Source: Platycnemis pennipes (Eukaryota; Arthropoda; Insecta; Odonata; Platycnemididae). From it: a stretch of DNA of 64,000 nt. Position numbers and translations under genes: made by a program. Below, in pieces: positions 24,163 through 35,867 of this stretch. The notes beneath the pieces are model-generated. The model worked only from the letters and a program-made list of their open reading frames with translations. It ran no database searches and was not told the origin of the DNA. Each line of letters opens with the position of its first letter. Position 1 is the stretch's first letter. The stretch is from assembly GCA_933228895.1 (NCBI GenBank), contig OW121858.1, positions 33,007,859-33,071,858 on the forward strand, read 5' to 3'.

Positions 24163-24789
24163 ACTCTTTGGGATAATAATGTGGTGGTTTCCCCTTGCCT
24201 TCCACATCGTAGTACTACAGCCGTAAAAGTAAATGTTGCCACACCTGTAGTGAAATGAGTTTCGCTCTACCAACCACTGTTGTCTACACCCTCACTTACA
24301 TGAAGAAGAGCTGCAGCTCTCTCCTTCATGTGATGAGAAGCGTAATTGTTGGCAGCATCCCATCACCAAGTCAGGGCTTCTTCACAGGTTCTGTAGTATT
24401 TAAAGGCCAACTTTTCCCAGGGTTAGACCAATACCCTCTCGGAATGCCATCGCTTTCTGTCCACAACTGCTTTTTTGACGAGTAAACTCGCTCATCTCAC
24501 AGCTATCCTTTATATCTAGAGGTTGACCCACTATCCACAACCCAGTGGACGCACTCTGTGGCTTTAAGCTCAGTTGCAAGATAGTTAATATGTTGGTGTC
24601 AATTTAGGTAGTACTGATTATCTGGTGTACATTTAGCATTTAGTATTAAATATTTTAGCTTGAACCTTTGAATATGAGATGCAGGGTGATTTTATTGTGA
24701 TACTTTTGGAAAACATTAACATTTTATATGCTGTCAAATAAAGTATATAAAAATACACAAAATACCAGCAACTTCCAGTACCAAAGCAT
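24163..24789. repeat. Repeat relic between the two duplicate exons
   Basis: The stretch 24163-24540 ('tttccccttgccttccacatc', 'catcaccaagtcagggcttc') looks like a dispersed arthropod repeat rather than gene sequence; it starts exactly where the tandem-duplication homology stops. The remainder to 24789 is unremarkable A+T-rich intron. Confidence 0.4.
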
Positions 24790-25378
24790 GAATTACTGCA
24801 GTGGGTATATACATTTCGATTAAATTGGGGGAAATGTTATACAGGATATGATTGTGTTATCGAGAAGTGGGAAGGCTTGAGCTAGTATTTCATCTGTCTC
24901 TGAGTGGTAAAGCATAAATTATTCCTGAATATAATTATGATTCATGGTTGAGTGAATGAAATTTTATGTAATACATGGACATACTTTGTGTCATGAATAT
25001 CTTATAGATAACACATGTAAATTTAGAGAAGCAATCAAGTGTTTTACATAGTATTTTTCCTTACTCCAATCAGTCCAATTTACTAGTCCTATTTTCATTC
25101 CCCCTTCCAATTCTACCTAATTGCCTGATGGTCATGCATCCTGTCGTAATGGCTGTCACTTTTCAGGTGATTGTAAAGACAGAGGAAAGTGATGAAGATG
25201 ATGTTCAGGATAATGATCCATGCAGCAGTGAGGGTGACCAAAACAGTGAATCACAGGTATGTGTGGTACATGATGTCTTCCAACACACAAGATACTCAGT
25301 TTTACTTGATACTCCCGAGTTTGGTCAACACATTACTGTAATTACTGTTGGGTTCAATTTGGTTTTTGTGGCAACTTA
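24790..25378 (+). repeat. Tandem segmental duplication, right copy (holds exon 5)
   Basis: Partner of 23555-24162. Homology ends at 'tttgtggcaact', after which the two copies go separate ways. Confidence 0.85.
25167..25256 (+). CDS. ZAD-C2H2 gene, exon 5: acidic linker (duplicate B)
   Basis: Acceptor ctttttcag-type (cacttttcag), donor gtatgt; 30 codons, phase 0-0, nearly identical to exon 4. Three of the four base differences change the protein. Both copies keep intact splice sites, so inclusion of either or both keeps frame. The total of 937 residues given for the gene assumes both are used. Confidence 0.8.
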
Positions 25379-25818
25379 ATGTACTCCTCCAATCATGTAG
25401 GCTCTGGTTTGCAATTCGCATTGTCACCCAAATGGACATAATCAATTGATTTTGGCTCTCCAAGAACAGAATTACATTCTTACGTTTTTGCCCAGCACAA
25501 CATTTTTAATTGACATGGTTCAATTATAATCTCCTCTTGGTTTAATCCTCACAATCATTTTCTGGTTATCTGTTTAAGGCAAAAGGAACATTATTTCACA
25601 GTGTCTAATATAATATCGGTACACATTAAATAGTTCTGTGAATAATTTCTTAATGACTTTGAAGAAGCATGAAGAACTTATAATACACTTAATGTTAACC
25701 TCCCGTCTTTTGTCCAATGTATCTACTCTGCATTCTTCCAATTTCCCATTGTCAACTGTTTCGATGAGCTGAATCCTTCCTACCCCACATTACCTATCAA
25801 AGTATTGTGCCTTTTCAG

Positions 25819-25911
25819 GTGAGTGTGAAGGTGGAGCAAAGTGACATAGAAGATAATGTGGAAGAGGATGAAACATTTCTTAGTGAGGATGGCGACAGCA
25901 GAGAACCAGAG
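25819..25911 (+). CDS. ZAD-C2H2 gene, exon 6: acidic linker
   Basis: Acceptor gccttttcag, donor gtatgt; 31 codons, phase 0-0. It encodes VSVKVEQSDIEDNVEEDE and a similar tail, clearly related to exons 4 and 5 (V-V-K-E-S-D spacing), so it is probably an older duplicate of the same exon. Confidence 0.75.
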
Positions 25912-26736
25912 GTATGTTTTTTGTCCTATTTCTTGCAAACTAGGTACAACTAAATGCATGGAGATATGACTGAGTGTAACAAGACATTCCAGATTAGGAT
26001 ATGACAATGCCAATAGGGCTTGCTGTATTTGAAAGCATATAAGGTGCACCCTAATTTGAGTAATACACATAACAAAAAAAGTTTATTCTGCTGAAGAGTG
26101 GAACCAAATTACTTAAATTATCATTCCTATCAGATCTTATATTTGTAAATAACAAAATAGATGTGCACCAGACCGGATTATAAAACATTAATAATAAAAT
26201 TAACAACAATTCGATCGTTCTCATGTTTTCGCTCCATGATCAAACCCCCACATTTGTAAACTACTACTGTATGTAGTTAATGAATTTTGGAAATAGAAAA
26301 TAAGTTGTCAACTTCAGGAAACACACTGAATGATATACTTGATGTAGTGGATATTCAGCATGCATTTAATTTGGTGGACAATGGTTTGGCTAAATTTGAG
26401 TAGATTTATTGCTGTGTACATCCATAATGAAAATTAATATATGTTGGAGACTTACATGTTGTTTTTAGTTTTAACCATGAAATTTTAGTTATCAGCCTTG
26501 ATTGACCTATAATTTTTGCCTTCAATTTTTCTGATCGTTAGTATTGCTTCAGTTTCTCCAGACTATGACGTGTGTTGTGTGAAAATTTATTGTATTATTT
26601 TTTCTGATGTCTTATTTATCTTTCATTTTCCATGATCTTTGAATTCATAGTCAATTCCCATTAAATTTGTAATTATATTTAATTTAGAGTCTATCAGAGT
26701 TCACTTGAAAGATGTGGATTACATTTCTCATTCAAG
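25912..26736. other. Intron 6 of the ZAD-C2H2 gene
   Basis: A+T-rich, with nothing recognised. Confidence 0.4.
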
Positions 26737-26821
26737 GCTGGTTATGTGACCAACTATGGAATGGAAGTTGAGTCTCCAGGAAATGAGCAAGACGGCGCAG
26801 AAAATTGTGTTACTGAAAAAG
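26737..26821 (+). CDS. ZAD-C2H2 gene, exon 7: linker
   Basis: Acceptor tttctcattcaag, donor gtaagg; 85 bases, starting in phase 0 and ending with one base of a split Gly codon. It encodes AGYVTNYGMEVESPGNEQDG and a short end. The phase-1 donor matches exactly the start of the large finger exon, which supports it. The acceptor is only moderately strong, so the left edge is less certain than the right. Confidence 0.6.
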
Positions 26822-27894
26822 GTAAGGTTAAGCTTAAAAAGCATTGAGTAAAGAATGAGGAGTCATAGAGCCATTGGTGTTTTTCAAGGGGGTGTTAGAA
26901 GCTTCGTTGTAGATTGTATTTTTGGTGGAGTTTCTTGCAAGGAGGATCTAAGGCACCTCCTTATCCATTGTGCCAACCATCCTGGTGAATCACCCATGAA
27001 AGCCAACTGCCTTGCTGATAGCCAAGGGTCCCCTTTTGGTAAATACCTATTCCCCCTGGGGTACGTTAATGTTGTACCAGGCCACCTAAGTTTTCAGCTT
27101 GCTTAATTTTAAAAATATTGAATGAAAGATTTTTTCGTAGAATTTAAATCAATTTTGACTAAACTGTTGCAAAGTCCTTGCAATGCTCTAAGTTGAAAAC
27201 AAGTCAAAACCTGAACATAAATATCGGCTTTTTGCACTCTTGGGTCACGAAACAAAAAAGGGGGGTAAAAGTGTTAACATTTTCTTGTGGTTAATATGGA
27301 GGTGGCAGTCTCTTTGTGTTCTTTGCATGAAAAACCCATGCAATGCATAGGTTACATTTTTCGCTCTAGTCCTTTAACAATATGATGTGGGCAATTAGTT
27401 TCAGTCAACATTTATGAGTCAAGGACTCTTGCAGAATATTATAACAATCTATAATCGGCCTTAGAAATAGTGGAGTAAAGGGGAATGGGGAGAGCCCGAT
27501 GTAGAGATATGTTGTTGAATGAGGATTTGTTGAAATATGTTGGGGCTGATGTAAATTGTTGGCAGAGATCAATATTTGTGGATGAAATATTAAATTAGTC
27601 ATGAGTTGTATGCTAAATATCATTATTGAAGTTACAATTCATTGTTAGTGAGAACAAAAAAGAAGCAAGAGTAAAGGTGCTAAACATTTCATGAAAGGAA
27701 TGGATATACTCCGATCTAAAGGGAACTATCACAAAAAGCAATCAGGATAGGAATAAAATGTTTTTTTACACTTGGATATTTCCTTTACACCTGCTGAAAA
27801 GTAAAATATATACTGGGTAGAGAACCTGTTAGTATGCCATGATACTTCTGTGTCTGGTGAGATTCTTTTTAGCCTTTTACTTAATATTTTCCAG
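26822..27894. other. Intron 7 of the ZAD-C2H2 gene
   Basis: About 1.1 kb with no exon. The 83-codon frame at 26855-27106 is not recognised and does not fit the splice phases. Confidence 0.4.
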
Positions 27895-30002
27895 GCAAAG
27901 AAGCCGTCTCCGAGGAAGATGCCATGTCCACATGCACACCAAGCCCATTCTTGGCAGAGGAGTCGAATACTGTTCCGAACGCTACAAGTACACCTGGAAG
28001 GGTTGATGCTTCGAGGAGGCGAACCCAAACTGCAATGAGAGGATCAGGTCGAGTCGACATGAGTATAGGTCGGGGTTGTAGTAGTCCGTCTTTTGGTCAG
28101 CAAAAAGCGGGGGAGAGATTCATTTGTGTTGAATGTGGGGCTACGTTCGTCTCCAAGCGGACCCTATCGTGCCACATCAGGGCTCACCAGAGCGGGATGA
28201 AGGACACGTTAGCCGCTAAGGAAGGGCAGGGTCAGGACAATGAGCATGGCTCCGAATTTCCCCGCTCCAATCACGAAGAGGTGTTCATGTGCGTACATTG
28301 CGGGAAGGCTTACGCCCGGAAGGCTCAACTGATTGGTCACATACGATCCCATAGTTGGCACCTGAGCAGTCAAGTGTGCACCGATGATGGAAAGGGGCTA
28401 AGGGCCTTTGAGTGTGATATATGCAACAAAAAGTACTTGTGGAAGAGTAGCCTGATTGGCCACATGAGGACACATGACGGAAAGAGGTCCTTTGAATGTG
28501 ATATATGCAGCAAAAAGTTCTCCTGGAGGAGTAGCCTGAGTAGTCACATGAGAAGACATGAAGGAAAGAAGTCTTTTGAGTGTGAGGTGTGCAAGAAACA
28601 ATTCTCTCACAGTGGATACCGGAGCATTCACATGAGGATCCATACCGGAAATAAGCCTTTCGAGTGTGAGGTTTGCAACAAAAAGTTCATCCAGAAGGGG
28701 AGCCTGAGAAAACACATGTGGACCCATGAAGAAAATAGGGCTTTCGAGTGTGAGGTTTGCAACAAAAAGTTCTCCCACGGCGAGATCCTGAAGATTCACA
28801 TGAGGACCCATGACGGAAGGAGGCCTTTTGAGTGTCAGGTGTGCAACAAAAAGTTCCCCCAGAAGGCAAACCTGAAGAGTCACATGATGACCCATGACGG
28901 AAATAGGCCGAGGCCGTTTGAGTGCGAATTGTGCCACAAGAAGTTTTCTCGGAGTGACCACCTGAGCAGTCACATGTTGACCCACGACGAAAAGAGACCG
29001 TTTGAGTGTGAGGTGTGCCACAAAACATTCAAGCAGAGTTCGCACCTGAGCATTCACATGAGGGCTCATGACGGAAAGAGGCCATTTCAGTGTGACACGT
29101 GCAAGAAAAAGTTCTCCCAAAAGAGTAGCCTGATTACCCACATGGGGACGCATTACGGAGAGAAGAATTTCGAATGCGAGGTGTGCAATAAAAAATTCCT
29201 CCAGAGAGCGCACCTGAATAGTCACATGAGGACGCATGACGGGAAGAAGCCTTTCGAGTGTGAGGTGTGCAAAAAACCATTCTCCCAGAGTAGTCACCGG
29301 AACGTCCACATGAGGACACATGAAGGATACAAGCCTTTCGAGTGTGAGGTGTGCAACAAGAAGTTCTCGCAGAGGGGGAACCTGAGGATTCACATGACGA
29401 CCCATGTCGAAAGGAGACATTACGAGTGTGAGGTGTGCAACAAAAAGTTGATCCACAGTGGGAGCCTGAGGACTCACATGAGGACTCACGAAGGATACAA
29501 GCCTTTCCAGTGTGAGGTGTGCAAAAAAAAGTTCTCGCAGCGTGGGAACCTGAGGAGTCACATGAGGGTCCATGCTGGAGAGAGGCCGTTCGAGTGTGAG
29601 GTGTGCAACAAAACGTTTTCCCGGAGGGATCACCTAAGGAGTCATATGTTGACCCATGACGGAAAGAAGTCGCTTGAGTGTGAGGTGTGTCACAAGAAGT
29701 TCTCTCGGAATCAATACTTAAGCATTCACATGAGGACCCATGACGGAAACAGGCCTTTTGAGTGTGAGGTGTGCAACAAAACGTTCACCCACAGTGGGAG
29801 CCTGAGGATTCACATGAGGACCCATGACGGAAAGAAGCCTTTTGAGTGTGAGCTGTGCAACAAAACGTTCTCCCGGAAGGATAACTTGATTGTTCATATG
29901 AGGACCCATGACGGAAAGAGGCCTTTTAAGTGTGAGGTGTGCAACAAAACGTTCTCCCAGAGTGGGAACCTGAGGGCTCACATGGCTCGGCATAAAGAGT
30001 AG
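27895..30002 (+). CDS. ZAD-C2H2 zinc-finger protein, terminal exon with 21 fingers
   Basis: This is the last exon of a gene beginning at 17056; the eight exons join without frame conflict to 938 codons including the stop. Acceptor ttaatattttccag. After a Ser/Thr/Arg-rich spacer (about residues 236-310) come 21 tandem C2H2 fingers (about 311-935), each C-x2-C-x12-H-x3-H. The first two are diverged with long spacers; the other 19 recur every 28 residues (84 bp). Most read FECEVCNKKF...HMRTH, joined by a THDGKRPF-type linker instead of canonical TGEKPF. The protein should be nuclear, binding DNA through the fingers and dimerising through the ZAD. Helix contact positions vary between fingers, so a long composite site is likely. 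Target and gene name are unknown. The array ends one codon before the stop (HKE), as is common. Confidence is very high for this exon, lower for the full splice chain. Confidence 0.95.
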
Positions 30003-30044
30003 CCACGTATGTCAGCCACAACTTGTCGAAGACGTAGTTCTAAG

Positions 30045-30612
30045 GAGGCACTTACAAGCAGACATCGCGAGAGTGATGTTCGGGATCCGAATGCCGATGT
30101 TATTTTCTGAAACTATAAAGGAAATGTAGAAAAAGTGTCACGGCTTTCTTCCCAATAGGCCCGGGTTCGAGAGATAAAAGCAAGTAAAGATTTGGCGCGG
30201 AATCAGTACCTTTGAGTTAAGGTGTGTCCTCAACAACCACCATGGCCGAGTGTGTTGAGGCGCGCGGCCAGTAACTTTTGCCCCGAGCGACCTGGTTTCG
30301 AGTCCCGGTGAAGTCAATTTTTTTTCTTCCTTATAATTTAAGGAATCAGTGTTACAACCCATCCCCATTCATTATAGTCAGTTACGTTAGTATTTTTTCT
30401 TTTTTCAAATCATTTTATGGATTTTCACAAGACTGAGGACTTACGACGCGAATTAGTGGACTTTATTTTCCCATTACAGGCTCACATGCTGCCCGACGCA
30501 TTAGGTTTGGATTTCGAAGATCCGTTAATACTTCTATGAATACCAAGGGCTTCAATTGTTCGCTGGACTACCTCAAGACCGTAAAGAATGAACTAAATGC
30601 TTATTACACTGC
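30045..30612 (+). repeat. Left arm of a 2.5-kb inverted repeat, with tRNA-like segment
   Basis: About 565 bp are repeated in reverse complement at 31974-32530, with roughly 85-90% identity and a ~1.36-kb spacer. The arm begins 43 bp after the stop of the ZAD-C2H2 gene. It carries a tRNA-like stretch at 30238-30320. No short target duplication was found at the outer edges. Confidence 0.85.
30238..30320 (+). other. tRNA-like (Ser/Leu-type) segment, probably SINE-derived
   Basis: The text 'tggccgagtgtgttgaggcg' matches a tRNA-Ser/Leu A box region (TGGCCGAGTGGTTAAGGCG) and 'ggtttcgagtcccgg' matches a B box (GGTTCGANTCC). The B box has an extra T, and the acceptor stem does not pair well by eye. 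It is more likely a tRNA-derived repeat than a working tRNA. The copy in the other arm is at 32268-32354. Confidence 0.5.
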
Positions 30613-31973
30613 GATGGTTGCCCTCGTAAATTCCTCGGAATCGCCCTGGAATTTTCATTTTTATCACTTTATTTTTCCTTAAATAGTGAGCATGATATCG
30701 GCAGAATATAGAAGGGCACGTGAAACATATTTATAATGATTTTCTCAAGGTACAACGTATTTTATTGAAGTGAACCCTTATCGTGGGCGACGGGAAGATG
30801 TTGAATTCCTACACAAATAAATATGATGTAGGTATAAAACTATTTTTCTTTCGGTTCAATGAATGAATTTAAATTTTCATTCGTGGCATGTAATTGCCCA
30901 TTATTTGACTATAGGCATTGATAAAACTTTTAAAGTAAGGTATATTCCTTCATAGCAGGAATCGTTGTTACATACCCAATCCCATACAATTAAGTCAGTT
31001 ACAATAGTATTTTTCTATCTTCAGCGTATTTTATTGATTTTCAATGGACCTCCGAATGATGACTTACCACGCGAATTTGGGGACGTATAAAACGACACGT
31101 GAAATTCCAGGCAATGCCTTCTTCTACGCCCCAGCCAAAGCTCCCTTAACCCCTTCATATATTTTTGATCTCAACTCTTTCTTGTCACCAAATAAACACA
31201 ACTGGCTATACTCAAATTCAGTTACTAACCCTAGCCAGCTTCCCCATTTTACCCTTTAGGGGGCCGTCAAGTGCAATGACCCTGCGTTCCAGTAGTCTGC
31301 TCAAAGCGGTCTCGAAGTCTTCTTTGTCTATCTTTCGCACCCATCTTCACACGGTTGGGCCTCGGTGCCTCATTGAGAGATTAGCGAGGGTCGGCTGTGG
31401 AGGAAGGTTTGCTGGGGGCGGAACTCTCTGAAGGGCGCAAGAAGGCATGTCATAAAGGAGACAGGGTGGATGGAAGGACATTCTGTAGTGACGGAGAATT
31501 TGTTGGAAAGACAGTGGGTGGGCTGTGGAGAAAATCTAATGGAGGGAAAACCCGGTGGAAGTGATATTATGAATAAAAGAATGTAGGAGTCGAAAAATCG
31601 CGGTTTGACAACGTTTTTAGTGCTGGGAAGGGGTGTTCTCTACATACAGCAACGCGTAGCAGCTGTATTGGGCCGTCTATTACGCCAGTTTAAATCCAGC
31701 TCTTGAACAGTGAAGGTAAAGTGAAGCGTAGCTCAAGTTTCCTGCAGTAAGTCTTGTACATTATTTAGTTTTCACCTATCAGCGGCGTTGTGTCGGGAGT
31801 TCTCGGAAGCTAAATGAAGAGTGTTCGAGAAATCTGTCCGTCGTCCAGTGACGGCTCCTCATTGTCAGACAATGATAATGACATTTCTCCATCGGTGTTG
31901 TCATCATCCCAAGAAGACAACACTGTTGCTGTGCGTTGCTTTGAAGGTGTGTAAAGTAGTGATTTTGATAATA
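30613..31973. other. Spacer of the inverted repeat, no gene recognised
   Basis: No conserved frame. The part 31140-31560 is G+C-richer with frames of 71-88 codons that I do not recognise. It could be the body of a foldback-type element. Confidence 0.35.
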
Positions 31974-32530
31974 AGCAGTGTAATAAGCATTTAGTTCATT
32001 CTTTACGGTCTTGAGGTAGTCCAGCGAACAATTGAAGCCCTTGGTATTCATAGAAGTATTCACGGATCTTCGAAATCCAAACCTAATGCGTCGGGCAGCA
32101 TGTAAGCCTGTGATGGGAAAATAAAGTCCACTAATTCGCGTCGTAAGTCCTCGGTCTATTGAAAATACATAAAATGAGTTGAAAAAAGAAAAAATACTAA
32201 CGTAACTGACTAAAATGAATGGGGATGGGTTGTAACACTGATTCCTTAAATTATAAGAAAGAAAAAAAATTGACTTCACCGGGACTCGAACCCAGGTCGC
32301 TCGGGGCAAAAGTTTATGGCTGCGCGCCTAAACGCACTCGGCCACGGTGGCTGTTGAGGACAAACCCTCACTCAAAGGTACTGATTCCGCGCCAAATCTT
32401 TACTTGCTTTTATCTCTCGAACCCGGGCCTATGGGGAAGAAAGCCGTGACACTTTTTCTACATTGCCTTTATAGTTTCAGAAAATAACATCGGCATTCGG
32501 ATCCCGAACATCACTCTCGCGATGTCTCCT
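31974..32530 (-). repeat. Right arm of the 2.5-kb inverted repeat
   Basis: Reverse complement of 30045-30612, from 'gcagtgtaataagcatttag' to 'cactctcgcgatgtc'. It holds the second tRNA-like copy on the minus strand at about 32268-32354, whose B box reads 'gggttcgagtcc' and is closer to consensus than that in the left arm. Confidence 0.85.
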
Positions 32531-32539
32531 TGTTAGAGG

Positions 32540-32821
32540 GGCACAGCTCAAAAATGACATTCAAATGAGATGATTGCTCGAAGACCTTCCGAACTGTACG
32601 CTGAGAAGAAGTACGCTGAGGGAGACATGTCGCAGTACACATGTGGGAGAGGCCATACATCCGTGCTGAATACACTAAGGCGTTTGCCATCAGGAACAAC
32701 CTGGAACATAAACTGAGGTGAGAATCCTTAAGTGTTTGATTTCGTCGAGGCCGCTTGACCACGGAAAACAAGTACTACCCGAATAAGCACTTCCCCAGCA
32801 ATGGAAAGGATGAAGGTGGAT
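32540..32821 (+). pseudogene. C2H2 zinc-finger relic, left part
   Basis: Broken plus-strand fragments of C2H2 fingers are visible in shifting frames: 'DDCSKTF' at about 32570, then an 'H...H.ERPY' linker-like run, then 'TKAFAIRNNLEHKLR' at about 32670-32715, which has the Phe, Leu and His positions of a finger. Several Cys codons are lost and there are stops and frameshifts. It lies 2.5 kb after the intact ZAD-C2H2 gene and continues at 35868 beyond an inserted transposon. Confidence 0.5.
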
Positions 32822-35800
32822 CAGGGTGCCAATTACGGTTCTTTCGTCGCTATGTGATATCGTACGATACCACTGCTCCCAGATATCGTACGATACGTTG
32901 CTAGGTAATTATGGTTTCGCCGGTGGTATCGTACGATACGGTTCGGCTATCTTCGGCAATATATCGTCTCAAGTGACGTCATGTATGAATTGGATCAAAA
33001 ACAACCAAAAAAGAAACACTACTGCAGCAACAAATGACTGTCGTAAAGAATAATGCGTAGGAAACTAGCCCTTTAAAATTGAGCTCAAGGATGGAAACTT
33101 ATTTTTCGTACTATTTCGTAATATTATTTTCAATGATAACAATACTAAAAAATTTTTGTGACAAACTCTCTGGTTAATAACTATTAATCTAACATTGATT
33201 TAATAAATTATTTAATTGTTATAACAGTTATAATTCTTCGCAATTCACATCTCTGGGATATCTTTGGAGGGGATTTCTTATACGGGGAAACGTAATACAA
33301 CCTGAATAATTATGACGAAATTATCTAATCCTTTAATTATTTATTATTATTTCATATTTGTGAATAATTATATTTTTTAACTTTTTCGCAATAATAGGTT
33401 AAATAATATATCTAATAAGGTATCAAGAGGTGTGAGTTGAAATCAGGAAGTGAAAATAAGTTTAATTTCACTAATGTAATGTGATGAAAATACTTAAATT
33501 AAAGTGATTATGGGAAACCTATTGGTGATATAAGAACTCATATTCAAAATTGAAAGGCACAAAACTTTATTTGTCATACTCTTGCACTTTTCTTCCATTT
33601 CATAACAATTATATTTTATTTACATTTTGCTATATATCATCATAAATTTGTTTCAATATTTTTATCTGTGTTACCATATCCGGAATGTCCAAATATCGCT
33701 GTCGTGCTCAACGAACATTAACGAAATATTTGAATATTATGGTGGATCATTTGTCAGCTCAACTGACTTTGCATCTGACCGTTTGACACAAATATATTGT
33801 AAGTAGACAAACATAGGCCAATGTCCAATTAATTTTAGATGGCTGAAACATAAAAATGTAATGGATGAGTAAAAACTACTTTTTATTCATTGTCAGGGAT
33901 AAAAGGTATTACAAAGGCCCTTAAAATTTCATATATCTCCTTAGATGAATGGACTCAGGGTAGCAGAAAATTTCTGCTATTTTATATGATCTTAGAAATC
34001 AGCACTGCTTGAAAATGAATTTTAATGCCACCCTATACCTATAGGTCACCTTGCACCCTTATACCCTCATATTATTTAAACTTTTATTCTTCAGAACTAG
34101 CTGTTCTTGTGCATCACCATCTTCTGGTTCCATATTTGCCAGGTAGCTATTTATTATCATATTTTGAAGCACAACGCATAATGATACAATTGCAGATGCA
34201 TTTAATTTTAGCTGTTTCACAAGCAATTAACATTGAATATAGACCTTTTTAATTAATACTTTTTGCTTTCATTTCATTTAATCTCAATATTCATGAAAAG
34301 GGTGATCATTTAACGTTACACTTGCAACTATCTCTTTCCATGATACTCTATATTAATTCTATAGCTGTATTTTACATTAAGAGCCAGCTCAAGGGCAAAC
34401 GGTAGGAGGATACCAAGATGTGTCCCTTTTTTCCACTTCTAATAAAAGCAAAGACTTAACCTGGCAATGAAAGTACCTGTCACAGGGATGGCCACTGGAA
34501 GTATATTTTGAAGATTTGAAGATCATTTGAAATGAAATGCCGGTAGATTACTGTCATCAATTAACAGAAAATTATTCGCCGTAGAAAATATATCCCAAAG
34601 AACCGTGAAACGTTGCTGTGTGTCCCCATTGTCCAAGCATCAATCCCGAGAATAAGATTTCAGAGCAAAAGTTACGAATAGGACGTGTAAATAAATATCT
34701 TTATCTCAGTAATGAGCAACTGCAACTGAACAACCGCTCAGCGAAGAAAAACTAAGAAATGGCAAAGGCAAAAAAATAGCCTTCGAGGAGGCGCGAACAG
34801 GCGATCTTTGGAGCGATAAGCGAACACGCTATCCACAGCGCTAATTGTATCTATAACAATAAGAGAATTTTGTTGGGAATATATGGTGAAAAATAAAATG
34901 CTGAAATGAACGAATGAAAATGTAAACAAGACTTAAGTTGATAAATTACATAATTACATATAAATAGAACACTTTCCACTGCTCAAAAGTTATTAATACC
35001 ATATTATAAAGGCGGAGTGACTTAAGTAGCCTCTTCTATTCAGTTAAATATTAATAATGTATAAGTAAACTCATTGTATGCCGTACCCCAACGCACACAG
35101 CAAGCACAATCTGTATATAAAGGAATTAAAGCAAAGATATACAGCAGAATTAACCTCCAATTATGGAATTGTATTTCATTCATAATTAACTGTTTTATTG
35201 ATTAAGATTATGCAGTGGATCCTAGACTATAAACGCACAAAAGCTACAAACGCACGGGGTTAATGCTGAAGAAATAAAATTATAATAGTGAATTAAACGC
35301 ACAATACCACACGATGACTTCATAACATAAAGAAAACTTACTTTTTTTCCATGCCAAACAAATCTCAAACCTTGGATATCGCTTATATTATAAATTGGTG
35401 CAAGTATAAATCAAAATTATGCATCAATCGCTAGCCCGGAAATTGATAAACGCTATTATTTAATTAAATCACTTAATTATGCACACTTTTCACTCCCTAG
35501 CGCTTGCTGCACATTTATATTAGTCATTTAACACAAAATCTCTATTAATAGTGTTAACATACCTGAAAATTATTCCATTGGAAATGGGAAGTGAGACTCA
35601 CGATACGGGCTACAGCGAGATCAAAGTCGTCTATAGGATAACAGACGATACATCCATAGCTACCGGCTGATACTGCGAACCGTAATAGCATATGTCGCCA
35701 AAACAAGGGATATCGTACGATATCAAGCTTACTATCGTACGTTGAGATATTGTGCGGTAGCTAACTGGAAACGTAATAGCATTTCAGATATCGTACGATA

Positions 35801-35867
35801 GGAATTTCGTTTCCAAGGCGTATCGTACGCTATCTCAGTACGACAGAGAACCGTAATTGGCACCCTG
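32822..35867. mobile_element. 3.05-kb DNA transposon with 21-bp TIRs and ATCGTACGAT repeats
   Basis: The ends are a perfect 21-bp inverted pair: 32822-32842, beginning CAGGGTGCCAATTACGG, and 35847-35867. The palindrome ATCGTACGAT occurs exactly at 32859, 32885 and 32928 near the left end and at 35712 and 35790 near the right end, with two imperfect copies at 35734 and 35822. No target duplication is evident. No transposase was recognised in the A+T-rich interior, so this looks non-autonomous. CAGGG ends suggest hAT or a related group, but the missing 8-bp duplication leaves the superfamily open. Confidence 0.8.
34781..34845 (-). other. tRNA-like segment inside the 3-kb transposon
   Basis: On the minus strand 'tggatagcgtgttcgct' resembles an A box and 'cctgttcgcgcctcc' a B box, with about 25 bases between them. 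No convincing acceptor stem or anticodon arm was drawn by eye. It is probably a tRNA-derived relic. Confidence 0.25.

Noticed and set aside
28398..29633. A 411-codon open frame on the minus strand
   Set aside because: It is the antisense shadow of the 84-bp finger repeats; its 28-residue periodicity mirrors the fingers and it has no family resemblance.
34781..34845. A possible functional tRNA gene
   Set aside because: A- and B-box-like words are present, but no acceptor stem could be drawn; kept only as a low-confidence tRNA-like relic.
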